Source of the DNA: JAWKWH01 sp963669455
GTDB taxonomy: Bacteria; Pseudomonadota; Alphaproteobacteria; Rhizobiales; Rhizobiaceae
Assembly (NCBI GenBank): GCA_963669455.1
Contig: OY770026.1
Span: 1,178,001 to 1,242,000, forward strand
Reading direction: 5' to 3'
Length of the DNA: 64,000 nucleotides
Below the pieces are notes generated by a model that was given only the letters and a program-made list of their open reading frames with translations, had not been told where the DNA came from and did not search any database. Within the stretch, counting starts at the first letter, position 1. Each line of letters starts with the position of its first letter. Below, in pieces: positions 62,071 through 64,000 of the stretch. The position numbers and the translations under genes were made by a program.

Positions 62071-62454
62071 TCAGCCCTGCATGCTTTCATAAGTAATAAG
62101 CGAAATCGTCGCGCCATAAGGGTCGGTGATCGTCGCCATGCGCCCGACACCGGGAAAATCTGCCGGTTCGCTGACACCTGTGGCGCCGTTTTCGACTGCT
62201 TTGTTAAACCGCGAATCCACATCGTCGACGGTGATGTAAATCATCCAGGCACCTTGCGGCACCGGTTGGGGCAAAAACCCGCCAACAGCCGTCTCGCCTA
62301 TCATAATACCGGAATAAGCCGATCCGTCGCTCATTGGCATGTCGGCAACGTTCCAGCCAAGCGTGGTTTCGTAGAATTTGCGCGCCGCGGCCGGATCACC
62401 ACCCATATGCTGGATCCAGCTCGGTGCCCCGTGGGTTTGCATCGGATTGGTCAT
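62071..62454 (-). CDS. VOC-fold (glyoxalase/bleomycin-resistance) protein
   Basis: 127 residues: two betaalphabetabetabeta modules with 'GDPAAARKFYETTLGWNVADMPM' and 'YITVDDVDSRFNKAVENGATGVSEPADFPGVGRMATITDPYGA'. Members bind a metal and act on many small molecules. GGGAG before the ATG at 62454 gives the start. It follows the sigma factor gene on the same strand with a short gap. Confidence 0.9.
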   Translation of the reverse strand: MTNPMQTHGAPSWIQHMGGDPAAARKFYETTLGWNVADMPMSDGSAYSGIMIGETAVGGFLPQPVPQGAWMIYITVDDVDSRFNKAVENGATGVSEPADFPGVGRMATITDPYGATISLITYESMQG

Positions 62455-62539
62455 CTCAATCTCCCTTTGATGGTGGTTGGAATTCATCCATTCAGGGCAA
62501 GGACGTGTGCCGGGACGCGTTTCCGACACGAGATGAAAA

Positions 62540-63814
62540 TTATTTTTGCAACTGCCGGAGCTTGTTGTCGATTTGGGCTCTTTCGGCGGCTGTTGGTCCA
62601 AGTTGAAGAGCCCGGCGATAGGCGTCGCGCGCCTCGGTCTTTCTGCCGAGGGTAAGGAGCATGTTGGCATAGGTCGTGTGGAAATAAAGATAGGCGTCCA
62701 GCGCCTTGCCCAACGGTTCAACAAGCGTCAATGCGGCAGCAGCGCCTTCCGTCTTGGACACCGCAACCGCCCGGTTCAGCCGGATGACGGGAGATGGTTG
62801 CAGTTCCTCCAGCGCCAGATATAACGCCGCGATCTCGGTCCAATCCGTTTCGTCCGCGCTGGAAGCGTTGCAATGCGTTGCCGCGATTGCCGCCTGAATC
62901 TGATAGGCGTCCGGCCGGCCGCGAAGCAGCGCTTTTTCCAGCAGCACCTTGCCCTCGGCAATGGCATCATGGTCCCACAGCGAACGGTCCTGGTCGCCAA
63001 GTTCGATTAGTTCGCCCTCGTCATTCAGGCGTGCTGCGCGCCGCGAATGCTGCAGCAGGCAAAGCGCCAGAAGACCCATGACTTCCGGTTGCGACGGAAA
63101 CAGTTCGAGCAGCAGCCGCGCCAAGCGTATCGCCTCTTCGCAAAGCTCCGCGCGAATATGCCGATCGCCGCCACCGGCTGAATACCCCTCGTTGAACAAA
63201 AGATAGACCATCGTGCAGACCGAATTTAACCTGGCTGTCCTTTCCTGCAGGGTTGGCGTGTGCAGACTTGCCGCCGTCGCCGCGGCCTTCTTTTTCGCCC
63301 GTGTGATCCTTTGTTCCATCGCCTTTGGCTTGACCACCAGAGCCCGGCTGATTTTTTCGACCGGAAAGCCGACGATCACCTTCAGCGCCAGGGCAAGCTG
63401 GTCGGAAAGATTGAGTTCTTCATGGCAGCACATGAACATCAGCCGGAGAACATCGTCACGCAGACCTGATAGATCGATCTCTTCGGCAAGCATGGCTTCA
63501 TGGTCGCCGGTTTCCGTTTCGGCGGGATTGTCGCGTTGATATTCGGCCAGGCGCTTTTGCTTGCGCAGCCGGTCGATGGCCGCGTTGCGCCCGCACTTGA
63601 TCAGCCAGGCGGCCGGGTCGTGCGGCAGGCCTTTTTGCGGCCAGTTGCGCAGCGCCGCAAGTGCAGCATCCTGATAGCCGTCTTCCGCCAGATCGATGTC
63701 GCGGAAATGCCTGGCCAGTGCGGCAATGACCCTGGTGCGCTTCGTTGCCAGCAATGCGCCAAGCGCACCTTCACTGATTTGCCTCTTGGCTTCGGCCGGC
63801 TCCAGCTCAACCAT
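62540..63814 (-). CDS. ECF sigma factor with C-terminal TPR-like extension (ECF42 type)
   Basis: 424 residues. Sigma region 2 is in 'FRDIDLAEDGYQDAALAALRNWPQ' and 'PAAWLIKCGRNAAIDRLRKQKRL', region 4 in 'LALALKVIVGFPVEKISRALVVKPKAMEQRITRAKKK'. A long C-terminal part of about 230 residues with a DUF6596-like start ('VYLLFNEGYSA') and TPR-like helices replaces an anti-sigma factor, as in the ECF42 group. The start ATG at 63814 overlaps the stop of the YCII gene upstream by eight bases (ATGGTTGA). ECF42 members are encoded beside YCII (DGPF) proteins, as seen here. Confidence 0.92.
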   Translation of the reverse strand: MVELEPAEAKRQISEGALGALLATKRTRVIAALARHFRDIDLAEDGYQDAALAALRNWPQKGLPHDPAAWLIKCGRNAAIDRLRKQKRLAEYQRDNPAETETGDHEAMLAEEIDLSGLRDDVLRLMFMCCHEELNLSDQLALALKVIVGFPVEKISRALVVKPKAMEQRITRAKKKAAATAASLHTPTLQERTARLNSVCTMVYLLFNEGYSAGGGDRHIRAELCEEAIRLARLLLELFPSQPEVMGLLALCLLQHSRRAARLNDEGELIELGDQDRSLWDHDAIAEGKVLLEKALLRGRPDAYQIQAAIAATHCNASSADETDWTEIAALYLALEELQPSPVIRLNRAVAVSKTEGAAAALTLVEPLGKALDAYLYFHTTYANMLLTLGRKTEARDAYRRALQLGPTAAERAQIDNKLRQLQK

Positions 63815-64000
63815 CGCCCATGGTGACATCACCGCCGCCGGCCCAGCCAATCGGCCTTACCTCGACCGATCCGATCTTAGCGGGCAAACGTTTAGCGTAG
63901 GCAAGCGCTTCCTCGATTGTATCGGCCTCGACCACATAAAGGCCGAGCAGCGCTTCCTTGGTTTCGGCAAACGGACCGTCGGTTACGGCAAGACTTTCGC
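63807..64000 (-). CDS. YCII-related protein, C-terminal part, truncated by window end
   Basis: The last 63 residues are visible, entering from the window edge: 'VTDGPFAETKEALLGLYVVEADTIEEALAYAKRLP' is the YCII/DGPF signature. The TGA is at 63807-63809 and overlaps the sigma factor start. YCII proteins beside ECF42 sigma factors are thought to modulate or be targets of the sigma factor. The start is outside the window. Confidence 0.88.
   Translation of the reverse strand, partial: ESLAVTDGPFAETKEALLGLYVVEADTIEEALAYAKRLPAKIGSVEVRPIGWAGGGDVTMGDG

Noticed and set aside
1..64000. CRISPR array, prophage, integrative element, tRNA or rRNA genes
   Set aside because: No regularly spaced repeats, integrase, phage genes or cloverleaf-like segments were noticed on reading; a dedicated scan (tRNAscan-SE, CRISPR finder) was not possible.

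Overview
The window is chromosomal DNA of an alphaproteobacterium, almost certainly of the order Hyphomicrobiales (Rhizobiales). The signature is the block sciP, fliJ, ctrA, a single-domain receiver, chpT and eipA, together with a fused trpE(G) behind a Trp-Trp leader peptide, choXWV with betI, petABC, and the MoxR/DUF58/DUF4159 operon. Nearly all of it is ordinary core genome with short intergenic gaps. No phage, integrase, insertion sequence, CRISPR array, rRNA or tRNA was seen. The most foreign-looking item is a hicAB toxin-antitoxin pair.

Layout. 1-4.3 kb: end of a lysophospholipase-like gene, mnmA, and a GntR(YtrA)-regulated ABC transporter. 4-10 kb: the CtrA cell-cycle hub, interrupted by a pqiA-like gene and a TetR/metallo-hydrolase pair. 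10-16 kb: an anchored coiled-coil protein, an RNA methyltransferase, an ArsR regulator, a HugZ-like protein, a frameshifted CoA-transferase and an SDR dehydrogenase. 16-20 kb: choline uptake (choX-choW-choV), divergent betI, and tdk. 20.5-28 kb: an uncharacterised five-gene module (coiled-coil protein, helical protein, AAA+ ATPase, DUF6638-like protein, DUF2333-like membrane protein) with hicAB on the opposite strand between genes three and four. 28-33.5 kb: a structured region that may be a small RNA, the trpL attenuator and trpE(G), then a probable leucine leader, leuA and a hydrolase. 33.6-37.7 kb: small housekeeping enzymes. 37.6-47.2 kb: the MoxR-DUF58-DUF4159-membrane protein operon, with a divergent DUF1285/Nudix/CCA-transferase operon. 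47-49 kb: a DUF1059 protein, hemF and trmL. 49.5-53.2 kb: two overlapping ABC exporter half-transporters. 54-57 kb: petABC. 57-64 kb: apt, tandem MaoC proteins, an EF-hand exported protein, a minus-strand set of small proteins, and an ECF sigma factor paired with a YCII protein that runs off the end.

Best leads: the five-gene AAA+ module with antisense hicAB; a multi-hairpin region ending in a strong terminator just before the trp leader; a two-hairpin repeat of about 95 bp present in three intergenic copies; the concentration of GANTC sites upstream of ctrA; and the operator-promoter of the GntR cluster, which suggests a leaderless transcript. All family names come from reading the translated sequence without database searches.
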